Shown here: one piece after another, positions 55,052-64,000 of the stretch
Layout of the letters: each line of letters opens with the position of its first letter
How positions within the stretch are numbered: position 1 is the stretch's first letter
Source: Notolepis coatsorum
Lineage: Eukaryota; Chordata; Actinopteri; Aulopiformes; Paralepididae
Reading direction: 5' to 3'
DNA: 64,000 bases
Assembly: GCA_963971535.1 (NCBI GenBank)
Contig: OZ020593.1
Location: forward strand, 42,191,766 to 42,255,765
Translations under genes and position numbers: made by a program
The notes under the pieces: model-generated
What the model saw: only the letters and a program-made list of their open reading frames with translations
The model's database searches: none
Told to the model about the DNA's origin: nothing

Positions 55052-56229
55052 CATTATTATGGCCCTAAATACGCAGTTTGCAGTTGATTTGGAGGTACTA
55101 ATATTTATTGTTTTCATCTTGCAGTAATAACAATAATACTCGAATACCTCACAAAGGCTACTTATATTTCACAAATGGAGGGTTTTCGTACTCCAGGATC
55201 TCATAACTACAGTCAGTTGTTTTAAATGGAATTAAGATAAGATACAGTCTGTTATTCTGCGGTCTTATCAACCAACCAAATCGCTTAGGAACTGCCTGTA
55301 ATTAACAGCTGGTCCTCTGCGCTCACTGACAGCTGTGGTCACTACTGATCTTAATTTGTTAGTAGTCAAGGGAGCGCTTTGCCTCGATAAAATTGTGCAG
55401 GCTTTTCTGCAGTGCGACCTTATCTTCAATTCAGAATACCATCAGTCGAGGAGAGAGTGACTTTGACAAAATCCTCTGTGGAAGCCATTTGATTTACCAT
55501 GGGGAACACAAACTTGGCAGAAGTTGATTAGAAAGTTTGTGACTGAGACAAAAACAATCTAGTCTGTAATATATTTTTATCTTCCAAATGCGTAGGGTGT
55601 CGAGTCTGAGGGAATTCTGGTTCCAAATCACTGCCTCCAAATATGCTCGCGCAAAGACCTCATTTTCAGTTTCTGATTAGAGTAGTGTTGACAGAAGCAT
55701 TATCACACTATGAAGAGGCAGAACTGAGCTCCTTGTCTTGGGAGCGAAAATTGGACGTTTCAGGTTGTTTGGACATCGAACAATACACCACCCATGAGCT
55801 ACTTTGTTGATCATGAGTGGTCAAATTCACCACAGCTTCACCACAGCTTCACTTCACCACAGCTTCACCACAGCTTCACTTCACCACAGGTTCACCACAG
55901 CTTCACCACAGTGAGCTCAAAGTTGTATCACAGAATCACAACATTCTGACATAATGATTTCTATAACAAAAATGTATAAACATGCAGCGTGTGTTTAGTT
56001 AGGACAGCTGAAACCGACTAAAGACGCACTTCTTCAACCATTATCTGAAAAAAAAATTTTAAATAAAAAAATCTAACCCTAACTAACCTTACTGTCATGC
56101 ACTTGTCCTAATAAACTAACCTACACTGTAGCACGCAACACTTTGATGAACATTGTTGTAGCTAAGGGGCTACACAACCGATATGTTAGATTAAACCACT
56201 GCTAAAGAATATGTTAATGGCCAGACAGT
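55052..56229. other. Unassigned DNA
   Basis: Contains a small tandem repeat of ttcaccacagc at 55823-55915. No gene. Confidence 0.5.
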
Positions 56230-57060
56230 ATAAGTACACAAAATGGCAGACACTCGGCGCGGGGACAGTGATACAAGTTAAACAAGCATTTTAATAGTCA
56301 TAGCAACATACATATTATATATCACGGTTCTCTTTTAATAATAGAATGTCAGTGCAACAAAGTCAGAGGTAACGATAGTTCCTATACTACGGATACTCGA
56401 CCGGTGGAACTCTGAATGGAGTGAGACGAAGCGAGGCGGCACAGGGAAAAGCAAGATGGTGGCTGGAGACGGTGGTTCTCTCTAGAGCTCCGGCTCCAGA
56501 GAAACTGTAGACTGGTGGGATAATCCTGTCGTCGCTGGGAGAAGGGGTCTCGTACGGACCGGTCTTTGTATTCCTAGCGCCCGATGGCAGGGTTAATAGC
56601 TATTAATCCAAAAGCCTGTTGGCATAGATGATAGCTAGTTAGCTCCGTCTGTACTTGAAGCTAACCCGCAGGCGGTCTCCAATGAGTAGTTATGTCCAGA
56701 ACGTCGCTGGGTTTAACTATAAGTCTCTCCACGTTACTTCGCTTACACAAGTCACTATACTGTGCCAATAATGGCTCGACAATATTATAGTGGTATCTAA
56801 TTAGCCATACGGCTCTCTATAACGATACACTGCTCTCGGTCTGTGCACAACTGCACCAGACGTCTTCTCTCTCACTCTGTTAGTTTTCCTGTTTATGCTG
56901 CTGCTGCACGTCTTCTTCACACACACTCTATATTAGTTCCCTGTGGACTCAGCCTGTTCACCTGTACAGATCAATGCGCTCTCTCGATTGTCCGGGCATG
57001 TCTGAACATGTTCTGAAACATGTCTAGAGGGGGCGCGCGCCTGGCACCTACGGCGTTAAG
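56230..57060 (-). other. Unassigned block, LTR-like composition
   Basis: About 830 bp that is more GC-rich than its surroundings. Read on the minus strand it starts gtaggtgccaggcgcgcgcc and has attaaaatgc near its far end, as an LTR poly(A) signal might. No matching partner LTR, TG...CA ends or target duplication were found. Confidence 0.3.
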
Positions 57061-57224
57061 AATGGGAAATATACAATAAGGCGAATGATAAGTACTGTTA
57101 GGCAAACAGATGACGTAAAGATATATATCTTATATATATAAACAATATATAAGTTATACAAAATAATAAACGCAGACTTTCAGTGTTAATCTGGACCTTC
57201 AGAACAATTGTTACTCAGCTGATA

Positions 57225-57275
57225 AGAGTTGTAAGTCGCTTTGGATAAAAGTGTCAGCTAAATGACTAAATGCAT
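57225..57275 (+). mobile_element. SINE/LINE tail fragment
   Basis: gtaagtcgctttggataaaa then gtgtcagctaaatgactaaa is the widespread fish SINE 3' tail. Confidence 0.65.
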
Positions 57276-57619
57276 AGTTTCACACATGTAAGGCTTGAGA
57301 ACATGCCTAAACTGTAATCTATGTATGTATGCATGATGCATGTATGTACAGTATCATGTATGTTTTCATGCATGTAATACAGTAATGAATATAAGTGCAT
57401 CGTAGACTAGTTGCATTTGTGATGAGAATATGACATACATATGCTGATTGGTTGTTCTAGCCTCGTTGTTCCATTCATATTCTGTGCTCAAAGACATGCT
57501 CAAAGTAAAAAGTTTGTACTAACACATTTTTACAAAAATCCTCCTCCGGATTCGTGAACGCATGAAACGGTCTCCGTAAGTGAGCAGAATCATCGCAGCT
57601 GGGTTCCCATGTGTGACGT
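57276..57619. other. Unassigned DNA
   Basis: Repeated catgcatgtatg-type words near 57325-57375. No gene. Confidence 0.45.
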
Positions 57620-57855
57620 GTTTTCTGGACTCTTTTTGTATCACAATGTTGTTGTTATAAATGTATAGATGTAGCAGTACTGTATGTCATGTATGTCATA
57701 TATGTCCTGATGAATTGAAAATGGGGGACCCTGATGTAAACAAGACGAAAGTCTTTCTCTGGTCTGCATCCCCTTAACAATTGTGTGTATTGAGCTGTAC
57801 TGTATTGTACCCATTCTGCAATCTGTTAATAAAGTTTTCAATCAATCAATCAAAC
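57620..57855 (+). mobile_element. LINE 3' end fragment
   Basis: From ggactctttttgtatcacaa through gatgaattgaaaatggggga and aataaagttttc to a (TCAA)n tail; same family as copies 1 and 2. Confidence 0.93.
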
Positions 57856-58689
57856 GTACCCTGATAATAATTCCCTTTTGTGTTTCCCCCCTCCTCTGGT
57901 GCCGCCCCGAGTGTGCTGATTACCCGATGATGACGGCAGTTGAGGGCAATCACTCATTAAGGGGCGGGTGGATAAAACCTGAGAGCCTGCAACCACTCAT
58001 GCCCCTTTGCCATTGCCACTATTGTGTGGACTGGATGTTGTGTTGGCCATTGCCACTATTGAGTGGATTGGATTACTGTGTTGGCCTTAGCCCAACTGTT
58101 TTGGGACTGTGTGAACAGAGACAAGACCAAGACAAACTAGGACAGAGACAAGTCCAAGTAGCCTGCTTGTGTTGTTTTGTTGTACTGGTTGGTTTACCAG
58201 GTTTGTACCACATGAGTGTGGTTGTGTCCTGTCCTGTGACACTTTGGTTACTTGTATTTGTTAGTGTTTACCCCTTTACCTAGTGTTGTTTGTCATTATT
58301 GAATATCCCTGTTTTGTTCTCCCTTACATAATCCCTGTTTTTGTGTGTTTGTGGGTTTCATTTCCCTTTGTGTTAAATAAGTATCATTTACTTTTGGTAA
58401 ACGTCGTTATTATTTCCTCCTACCGGGACCTGTGCTAAATGCACTCACTGAACGGGTTGGAGGTTCACAAACAACCCGGTTCAGGTACATTTATATTATT
58501 TATAGACCTTTGTATGAATGAAAAACGTCACTCATTCTTAAACTGGAAGCGCATTCTCGTACACCTTCAGTTGCATACAGAAACGCCCCGCCAGCTCCTT
58601 ATAAGGAGAGGCTATCCATTGCGTCTGCTTCGTGTTGACCCTTATGTGGGAAATATCCAACAGGTAGCGTGGAAGCGATTTATAACCGA
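57856..58689. other. Unassigned DNA, weakly LTR-like
   Basis: A 37-39 bp direct repeat (ccattgccactattg...) at 58010-58085, a TATA-like gataaaacc at about 57970 and ttaaataa at about 58374. No partner found. Confidence 0.35.
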
Positions 58690-58925
58690 TTTAGATTAGA
58701 TTAGATTCAAATGTATTGTCATTATACAGCACAAGTACAATACAACATCCAACCAGAGGGCAGCCTCAGGGCAGCTCTGGCTGCAATTGTAGCTTACCAC
58801 CACCGGTATGACTGTGTATGAACGAATAATGGACTCTGTGAAGCGCTCTGGGTCTCATGAAGAGCGCTATATAAATCCAAGTCATTATTAGAGTGCAAAT
58901 GTAACAGTAAAGTGCAGTAGTAACA
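58690..58925. mobile_element. SINE nested in a LINE 3' UTR fragment
   Basis: attagattcaaatgtattgt (LINE 3' end type) is followed by a SINE body gtagcttaccaccaccggta and tail agagcgctatataaatccaa, then LINE-like gtgcaaatgtaacagtaaag. Confidence 0.5.
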
Positions 58926-59164
58926 TACAATGCACAGTTATATAGCGTACTTGCATCGCGTCCAGCTCTTAAGCCATACCGAGATATACCTCATCTCATG
59001 TACCTATTGTACTCCATCAACGAAAAAAACAAATACACCCACCACCTGCCAGGCCCCGCCCCTATAGTGGCGTACTATAAAGTACTAGGCGTGGTCACCA
59101 CTCACTCTTCCTCTATTTTCGTTTCCATCATAGCGGCTGCAAGTCACCCTATGTAACTAGTGCT

Positions 59165-59908
59165 ATGAAAAGATTAGAGAAATTGCGTAATGTTGAATGC
59201 TTACCGGAGGTTTGCTTATCCCTGGAATCTTCGGGGCATGTTTCAGCGACACGTCGGGCCTATTCTGATGTTTCCTCGTCTTGTGGCAGCAGATCGAGGC
59301 GCAGCGTGCAAGGTTTGGCTATCGAGCCGGCTTGTACACAGGTAGGCCCTGTGTCATCAGGCATTGATGTTGGTGTTAGTAATGCTGTGAAGTATGTGTC
59401 GGCGCCAGGGGCGGGATGGCTTGGTGAACGTTCCCCTGAAGTGGACGGGTTCCGGGCGATCCTGGAGCATGCTGCTAACACTAATGCTACTGCTAATGCT
59501 AATGCTGAAATGGGTCGTTGTTCTAATATTCCCCGCCGTGGGATGTTGCCGCTTTTCCCTCCTCTTGCCCGGTTCATTAATGAAGGTCAGTCGGTAGCTA
59601 ATGTGGGGGGTTTTGCTGAGTCCTATTTACCCTTTTTACGGGTAAAAGGGTTGACAACAGGGTGCAGGCCGGGTGTACCGTGGCTAAGTAGCCAGGTAGC
59701 TTTGATCCTGTGCCCCGGCGGGGATGAACGATGTCCCACCCGGCCGATGCTTGAGAGCGAATCGGCTCGGAGGGTGGCAGTATGGACGGAGGAGTGTTAT
59801 ACTGCTGCAGGATGGTATTTAGCGGCGGCCAGTGTTATGGCTCAGCTGACTATTTTCCTGTCCACATTGGCGTCGGTAGTGGGGCTACGGGACCAGCCGA
59901 CACTGTAA
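59165..59908 (+). CDS. DIRS Gag-like protein (247 aa)
   Basis: A continuous frame from ATG 59165 to 59908. Conserved core (residues about 120-230): LPLFPPLARFINEG, YLPFLRVKGL, GCRPGVPWLS, ESARRVAVW and AGWYLAAASVMAQLTIFLST. The same core is seen in copies A and B. It would form the capsid. The following frame (60012-60590) probably held its C-terminal part. Confidence 0.82.
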   Translation: MKRLEKLRNVECLPEVCLSLESSGHVSATRRAYSDVSSSCGSRSRRSVQGLAIEPACTQVGPVSSGIDVGVSNAVKYVSAPGAGWLGERSPEVDGFRAILEHAANTNATANANAEMGRCSNIPRRGMLPLFPPLARFINEGQSVANVGGFAESYLPFLRVKGLTTGCRPGVPWLSSQVALILCPGGDERCPTRPMLESESARRVAVWTEECYTAAGWYLAAASVMAQLTIFLSTLASVVGLRDQPTL

Positions 59909-60011
59909 ACATGTTGCATGTTTGTGGTGTTATAGAGATCTTGACTCAGTCGCAAGCTATAGCTGCGGGGAGGATTAGGATGCTATCAACGTTTGTTAAT
60001 AGGCATATCTG

Positions 60012-60590
60012 GTGGAAGAAGATAGATTGTCTCTCATCACAACTCCTTTTTCCACAGAAGGACTTTTTGGTCGTTCTGTGGAGGCGCAGGCGGTTGTTGA
60101 TCTGGGTCCCACACCGCCTCACGCTATGCAGCCAGAGGTTGGAGCACGGCCTCGTCAACGACTGTGGCGAGGCCCTCGACAGGCGGCCATGTTTCCCCCG
60201 CCAGTGGTACCCTGGGCGGAGAGTCAACAGGGATCCACAAGGCCGACAGCCTTGGCGGCCGAGGGATCGGCCATTTTGGGTGTATTTGGCTTGGAACAAA
60301 CAAGCCGTCATCATTCTGCCGCGAGCAGCCCGCTCCCCGTTCAATCCTCTCTCCGTTACCCACGGAAGCGGGGCTCTGATCGTTTTCCTTTGGCTGCGGG
60401 CCGCAAACCTTCTTTGAAGCGCATGCGGCCCCACTTTTCGCTTCTCATGGGGACAGGGGCTGACACCCAGTTGATGGCTGAGCCTGGGTCTGTCCGTGAG
60501 AATGTTGTGCTGTCACGTGGCTCCTGCACCACACGTTGTGTGATGGGTGAGCCTGGTGTTACGGCTGCCACTATTTACAGCATGCGCTAG
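60012..60590 (+). pseudogene. DIRS Gag C-terminal / linker region
   Basis: A 192-codon frame rich in Pro, Arg and Ser (TPFSTEGLFGRSVEAQ, RYPRKRGSDRF). Position between Gag and RT fits a Gag tail, shifted out of frame from 59165-59908. No recognised domain. Confidence 0.5.
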
Positions 60591-60678
60591 AGGGGTGTTC
60601 AGGGGGGGGGGTGTGTGTCAACCAGTTTGATGGCAGCTTCTCCCGTATCAAACCGGCCCTTTCTGTCGGGGTCCCCCC

Positions 60679-62643
60679 TTGAGTGCGTCGCACAGCGGGA
60701 GGGACCGGGCCACCTATCTACTGTTCCTTGCGGCCCAGCGTCAGTTGACGGCGGGTGCGCTGTGGGATTATTTTCACATATGGCGACAAGAATGCCGTTT
60801 GGAGGGGTGGATAGAGAGAACGTTGAGGGAGGGGCTTGTTTTGCAGTTCGCACAACCCCACCCTCCGTTTTCAGGTTTGGTGCAGACCCTATTGTCAGGG
60901 TCAGAAGCAGTGACAGCCCTGGCCGACGAGATTTGATCTCTGTTGGCGAAGCAGGCTATAGTCGTGGTCCCGAGAGAGGACGCGATGTCAGGCGTCTACT
61001 CCCGTTATTTTCTGGTGCCGAAAAAAACGGGAGGGGTCAGACCTATACTGGATCTGTCCGCGTTCAATCGTCTGATTGTAGCGAGACCATTCAGAATGTT
61101 GACCGTCAAACTCCTGCTGCTTGCTGTCAGAAGGGGAGACTGGTTCACCTCCATAGACCTGAAAGATGCGTATTTTCACATCCCGATTTTCCCTCCTCAC
61201 AGGAAGTTCCTACGGTTCCTGTTTCAGGGCGTAGCGTACGAGTACCAGAGGTTGCCGTTCGGCTATTCTCTGGCTCCCCGCACATTCACCAAGTGCGTAG
61301 CGACTGCGCTGGAGCCTCTACGTCATCGGGGAATACGGATTCTATTCTATCTTGACGACATTCTACTCCTCAGCCGGTCGGAGGAGGTTGCCAGGTCTCA
61401 TACCAGGCTGGTGGTGGAATTCCTCACCAGGCTGGGTTTTGCTGTGAACTGGAAGAAGAGTACGCCTCTTCCCAGTCAACAGGTGGAGTACTTGGGCTTG
61501 ACGTTGAGGTCAAGGCCCATAATTGTAACCCTCTCGGAGCAACGGAGGGTGTCTATCCTACACACGCTCAGGGGTTTCCGTCTGGGAGGGACGGTCACGG
61601 CGCTGCAAGTGATGCGCCTGCTCGGTATGATGGCATCTGCTCACACAGTGGTTCCTCTTGGCCTCCTCTTCATGAGGAGGATACAGAGGTGGTTCTTCAG
61701 TATGGGAATAGATCCGGTGAGGGACAAATGGAAACGGTTGACGGTTCCTTTGTCAATATGGGGAGATCTCGCCCATTGGAGGAGGCTGGGTATCCTCACC
61801 ATTGGGGTCCCCATGGGCAGCGGGCGCTCACACGTCACGGTCTTCACCGACGCTTCTCTCACGGGTTGGGGAGGGACGTGTCGGACCAACGCAGTGGGGG
61901 GCAGCTGGACGAAGGTCCATGCTGGCCCGTCTACCCTGCACATCAATGTGTTGGAATTGAAGGCGGTCCTCCTGGTCCTCAAACGGTTCGACCACCTGGT
62001 GGTAGGCGAGCACGTTCTGGTCAGAACGGACAGTATGACGGCAGCGGCGTATATCAACAGGCAGGGTGGGACTCTATCCATCCGCCTGCACCGGGCGGCA
62101 GTCGAACTCTGGCTATGGGCATCTCGCAGGCTGCGCAGTCTGAGGGCGCTCCACATCCCTGGTATGGAGAATGTGGGCGCAGATGTGATGTCTCAGGGCG
62201 GTCCTCGTCACGACGAGTGGGAACTGCGCCACGATATAGTCAGGCAGATCTGGGATCGCTTCGGGGAGGCTTCAGTGGATCTGTTTGCGAGCCGACGCTC
62301 TCACAAGTGCCCCTTGTGGTTCTCGGTCAGTCGGTCAGATCATCCCCCCTTGGGGGTGGATGCCTTCTCGATCTTTCCATGGCCGCCCGGCCTTCTGTAC
62401 GCCTTTCCTCCTCTACGGCTGTTGAGTCAGCTGTTGGAGCGGATACGGAGGGAGCGCAGGACGGTGATCCTGGTCGCGCCGGACCGGGGCACGGCAGTGT
62501 GGTTCCCGGTCTTGATCCAGCTACTGGTCGCTCCACCATGGGTTATTCCTTGGTCGGCGACGGCCCTCTCTCAAGCACACGGGTCGCTGTTTCAGTACCC
62601 GGTGTTTGGCCAACGTCTGATGGTGTGGCTGGTGAGAGGGTAA
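60679..62643 (+). pseudogene. DIRS reverse transcriptase and RNase H (one nonsense codon)
   Basis: One frame from 60679 to 62643 broken only by TGA at 60934-60936, within the usual pre-RT EI-SLLAKQAI motif. RT: PKKTGGVRPILDLSAFN, SIDLKDAYFHIPI, LPFGYSLAPRTF and catalytic FYLDDILLLS (about 61340-61370). RNase H: FTDASLTGWGG, LELKAVLLVL and RTDSMTAAAYIN (61840-62060). The C-terminal segment has the DIRS-type SVDLFASRRSHKCPLW (about 62275). The domain order and motifs are DIRS-specific. Confidence 0.92.
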
Positions 62644-62654
62644 GTCTGGAGAGG

Positions 62655-63674
62655 ATGGACCCTTCTGTGGTTGATACCATCCGGAATGCGCATGCTCCCT
62701 CCACTGTCGCGCTTTACGCGGGCAGATGGCGTATGTTCCAAGAGTGGTGTAAGGCGGGGAGCCGGGACCCAGTCTCCTGCGCCCTGGATGCTGTCCTGGG
62801 TTACCTCCAGTCTCTCCTTGATAGACTGTCGGCTTCGACGGTGAGGGTATATGCAGCAGCTATATCCTCCTATCATGAAGGGTTTGGGGGTGATGTTTTG
62901 TTCAGCCACCCTCTTGTGAAGCATTTCCTGCTTGGCGTTCAACGCGTTAAGCCGGTACAACGCTCTTTGGCTCCGAGTTGGGATCTTCAATTGGTCCTCG
63001 GTCGGTTATCCTTGGCCCCGTTTGAGCGCCGTTGGGACAGCTGTCGTTCAAGGCCACGTTCTTGCTGGCCGATACACCTCCGCTAAACGCGTGGGTGAGC
63101 TCTGTGCTCTTTCAGTACGACCAGAGTGCCTGTCTTTTTGTTCCGATTGTGGTGCCACTCTGCGGCCTAATCCTGCCTTCGTGCCTAAAAATATCCGGAG
63201 TTCCTTCCGCTCCAGGGATATTGTGGTTCAGGCGTTTCATCCGCCTCCTCGCGCTAGTGAGTTGGAGGCGGGCCTTCACCTGTCATGTCCGGTCCGTGCT
63301 TTGGGGATTACCTCAGCCGTACTCAGGGCCTCAGGGCTACCGATCAGCTTTTTGTCTGTCACGGTGGTTCTCGTGCCGGTAAGGCACTATCGAAACAGCG
63401 CCTGTCCCATTGGTTGTGCGAGGGCATTGCCCTCTGCTACACGTTGGCTGGGCTGGATCCCCCTGGGGGCGTCAGGGCGCACTCCACTCGTGGGGTGGCG
63501 GCCTCTGCCGCTCTGCTGGGTGGGGCCTCGGTGGAGGACATCTGTGCTGCAGCTTCATGATCCTCCCCGGGTCCCTTCGTAAGGTTTTACCTCATGGACA
63601 TGACCGGGGGTTCTGTCTCCCAGGCGGTTCTGGGGTCTGTGGCCTCTCCTGCTTCCCGTCCTTTGGTGGGGTAG
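62655..63674 (+). pseudogene. DIRS tyrosine recombinase (frameshifts and stop)
   Basis: The N-terminal SAM-like domain is at 62655-63040 (HAPSTVALYAGRWRMFQEWC, LSASTVRVYAAAISSYHEGF). The catalytic domain is split over three frames: TSAKRVGELCALSV with the first Arg (about 63090), then SKQRLSHWL and VRAHSTRGVAASAALLGG with His-x-x-Arg (63390-63500), and FVRFYLMD with the presumed nucleophilic Tyr (about 63590). A TGA at about 63558 takes the place of the usual Trp. It would integrate circular DNA without target duplication. Confidence 0.88.
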
Positions 63675-63720
63675 CAGGGGTGTGTGGGTATGGGCCACAG
63701 TGTTGAAGGATTTGGGGTGC

Positions 63721-64000
63721 TTTTTCAATGTATGTGATGTATAGATTGGGGAGAGATGACCACAGCTAAAACGGTGGTAACGAAATGTGCATGGTTCGCT
63801 TTAGAAAACGGTGATAGAAGAAGAGGCAGTAGCCAGCACTGCAGAATGTTTAGCAGCCAGCCCAATGTTTTGCATTCCTTGCAGGAACAAACTGATAAGA
63901 GTGTACTGTAGACCCAGAGCGAGGGAGAGGGGTTTATTTTAATCCAACAGTGAATGAAACGTTTAATGTGTGAAAGGTTAGCAGTTGTCATGACAACACG
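63721..64000. other. Unassigned DNA at window end
   Basis: No gene or defined repeat. Confidence 0.4.

Larger units (their letters stand above)
59030..63720 (+). mobile_element. Decayed DIRS retrotransposon with all coding domains
   Basis: Gag, RT-RNase H and tyrosine recombinase appear in DIRS order on the plus strand. I could not find terminal inverted repeats or an internal complementary region matching the A/B/C family. The ends are therefore approximate, and the element may be truncated on the right. The Gag is homologous to that of copies A/B, but the two families differ. Confidence 0.88.

Overview
The window looks like ray-finned fish (teleost) nuclear DNA. It holds one split host gene, fut10, with canonical GT-AG introns and its C-terminal exons at 4247-6533. 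The other ~57 kb is intergenic DNA packed with fish-type transposons: DIRS, BEL/Pao, Ty3/gypsy, a CR1/L2-group LINE, hAT, Tc1/mariner-like and TTAA-type MITEs, tRNA-derived SINEs and long microsatellites. I see no bacterial, plasmid, phage or CRISPR features. Species cannot be assigned from the sequence.

Layout. 1-4246: non-coding DNA with a (TTA)n microsatellite and a long imperfect inverted repeat (about 2241-4040) that carries a TTAA-flanked MITE in one arm only. 4247-6533: fut10 exons; the signal-anchor exon was not found. 6740-7216: palindromic repeats. 7961-9934: a 5'-truncated LINE on the minus strand. 11.5-18.2 kb: a nest built on a decayed gypsy element, with a hAT element, SINEs, a LINE end and an LTR-like block inside it. 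18210-18974: an 8-bp satellite. 19555-30439: a second copy of the LINE, split by an intact BEL/Pao retrotransposon (20948-28640) with LTRs that look identical and a 2002-codon open frame. 30763-39003: a gag-only, non-autonomous DIRS element that was partly duplicated in tandem together with its flank. 39416-42123: a LINE scrap, a gypsy pol remnant, a hAT transposase end and a TA-flanked MITE. 43-50 kb: unassigned DNA with SINEs and LINE tails. 50118-51690: another LINE family whose reverse-transcriptase frame has turned into a minisatellite. 51863-55051: a diverged third copy of the non-autonomous DIRS. 59030-63720: a decayed but complete-domain DIRS with Gag, RT, RNase H and tyrosine recombinase.

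The main discovery is the non-autonomous DIRS family. It keeps inverted terminal repeats and the internal complementary region that DIRS elements use to form circles. It encodes only a Gag-like protein. In two of three copies it also carries a full-length (119-bp) 5S rRNA-like sequence in the same orientation as gag. The third copy lacks almost exactly that segment, so the 5S unit was gained or lost as one block. The three copies have different lesions, and the autonomous-type DIRS at the right end is a related but different family that does not obviously share their termini.
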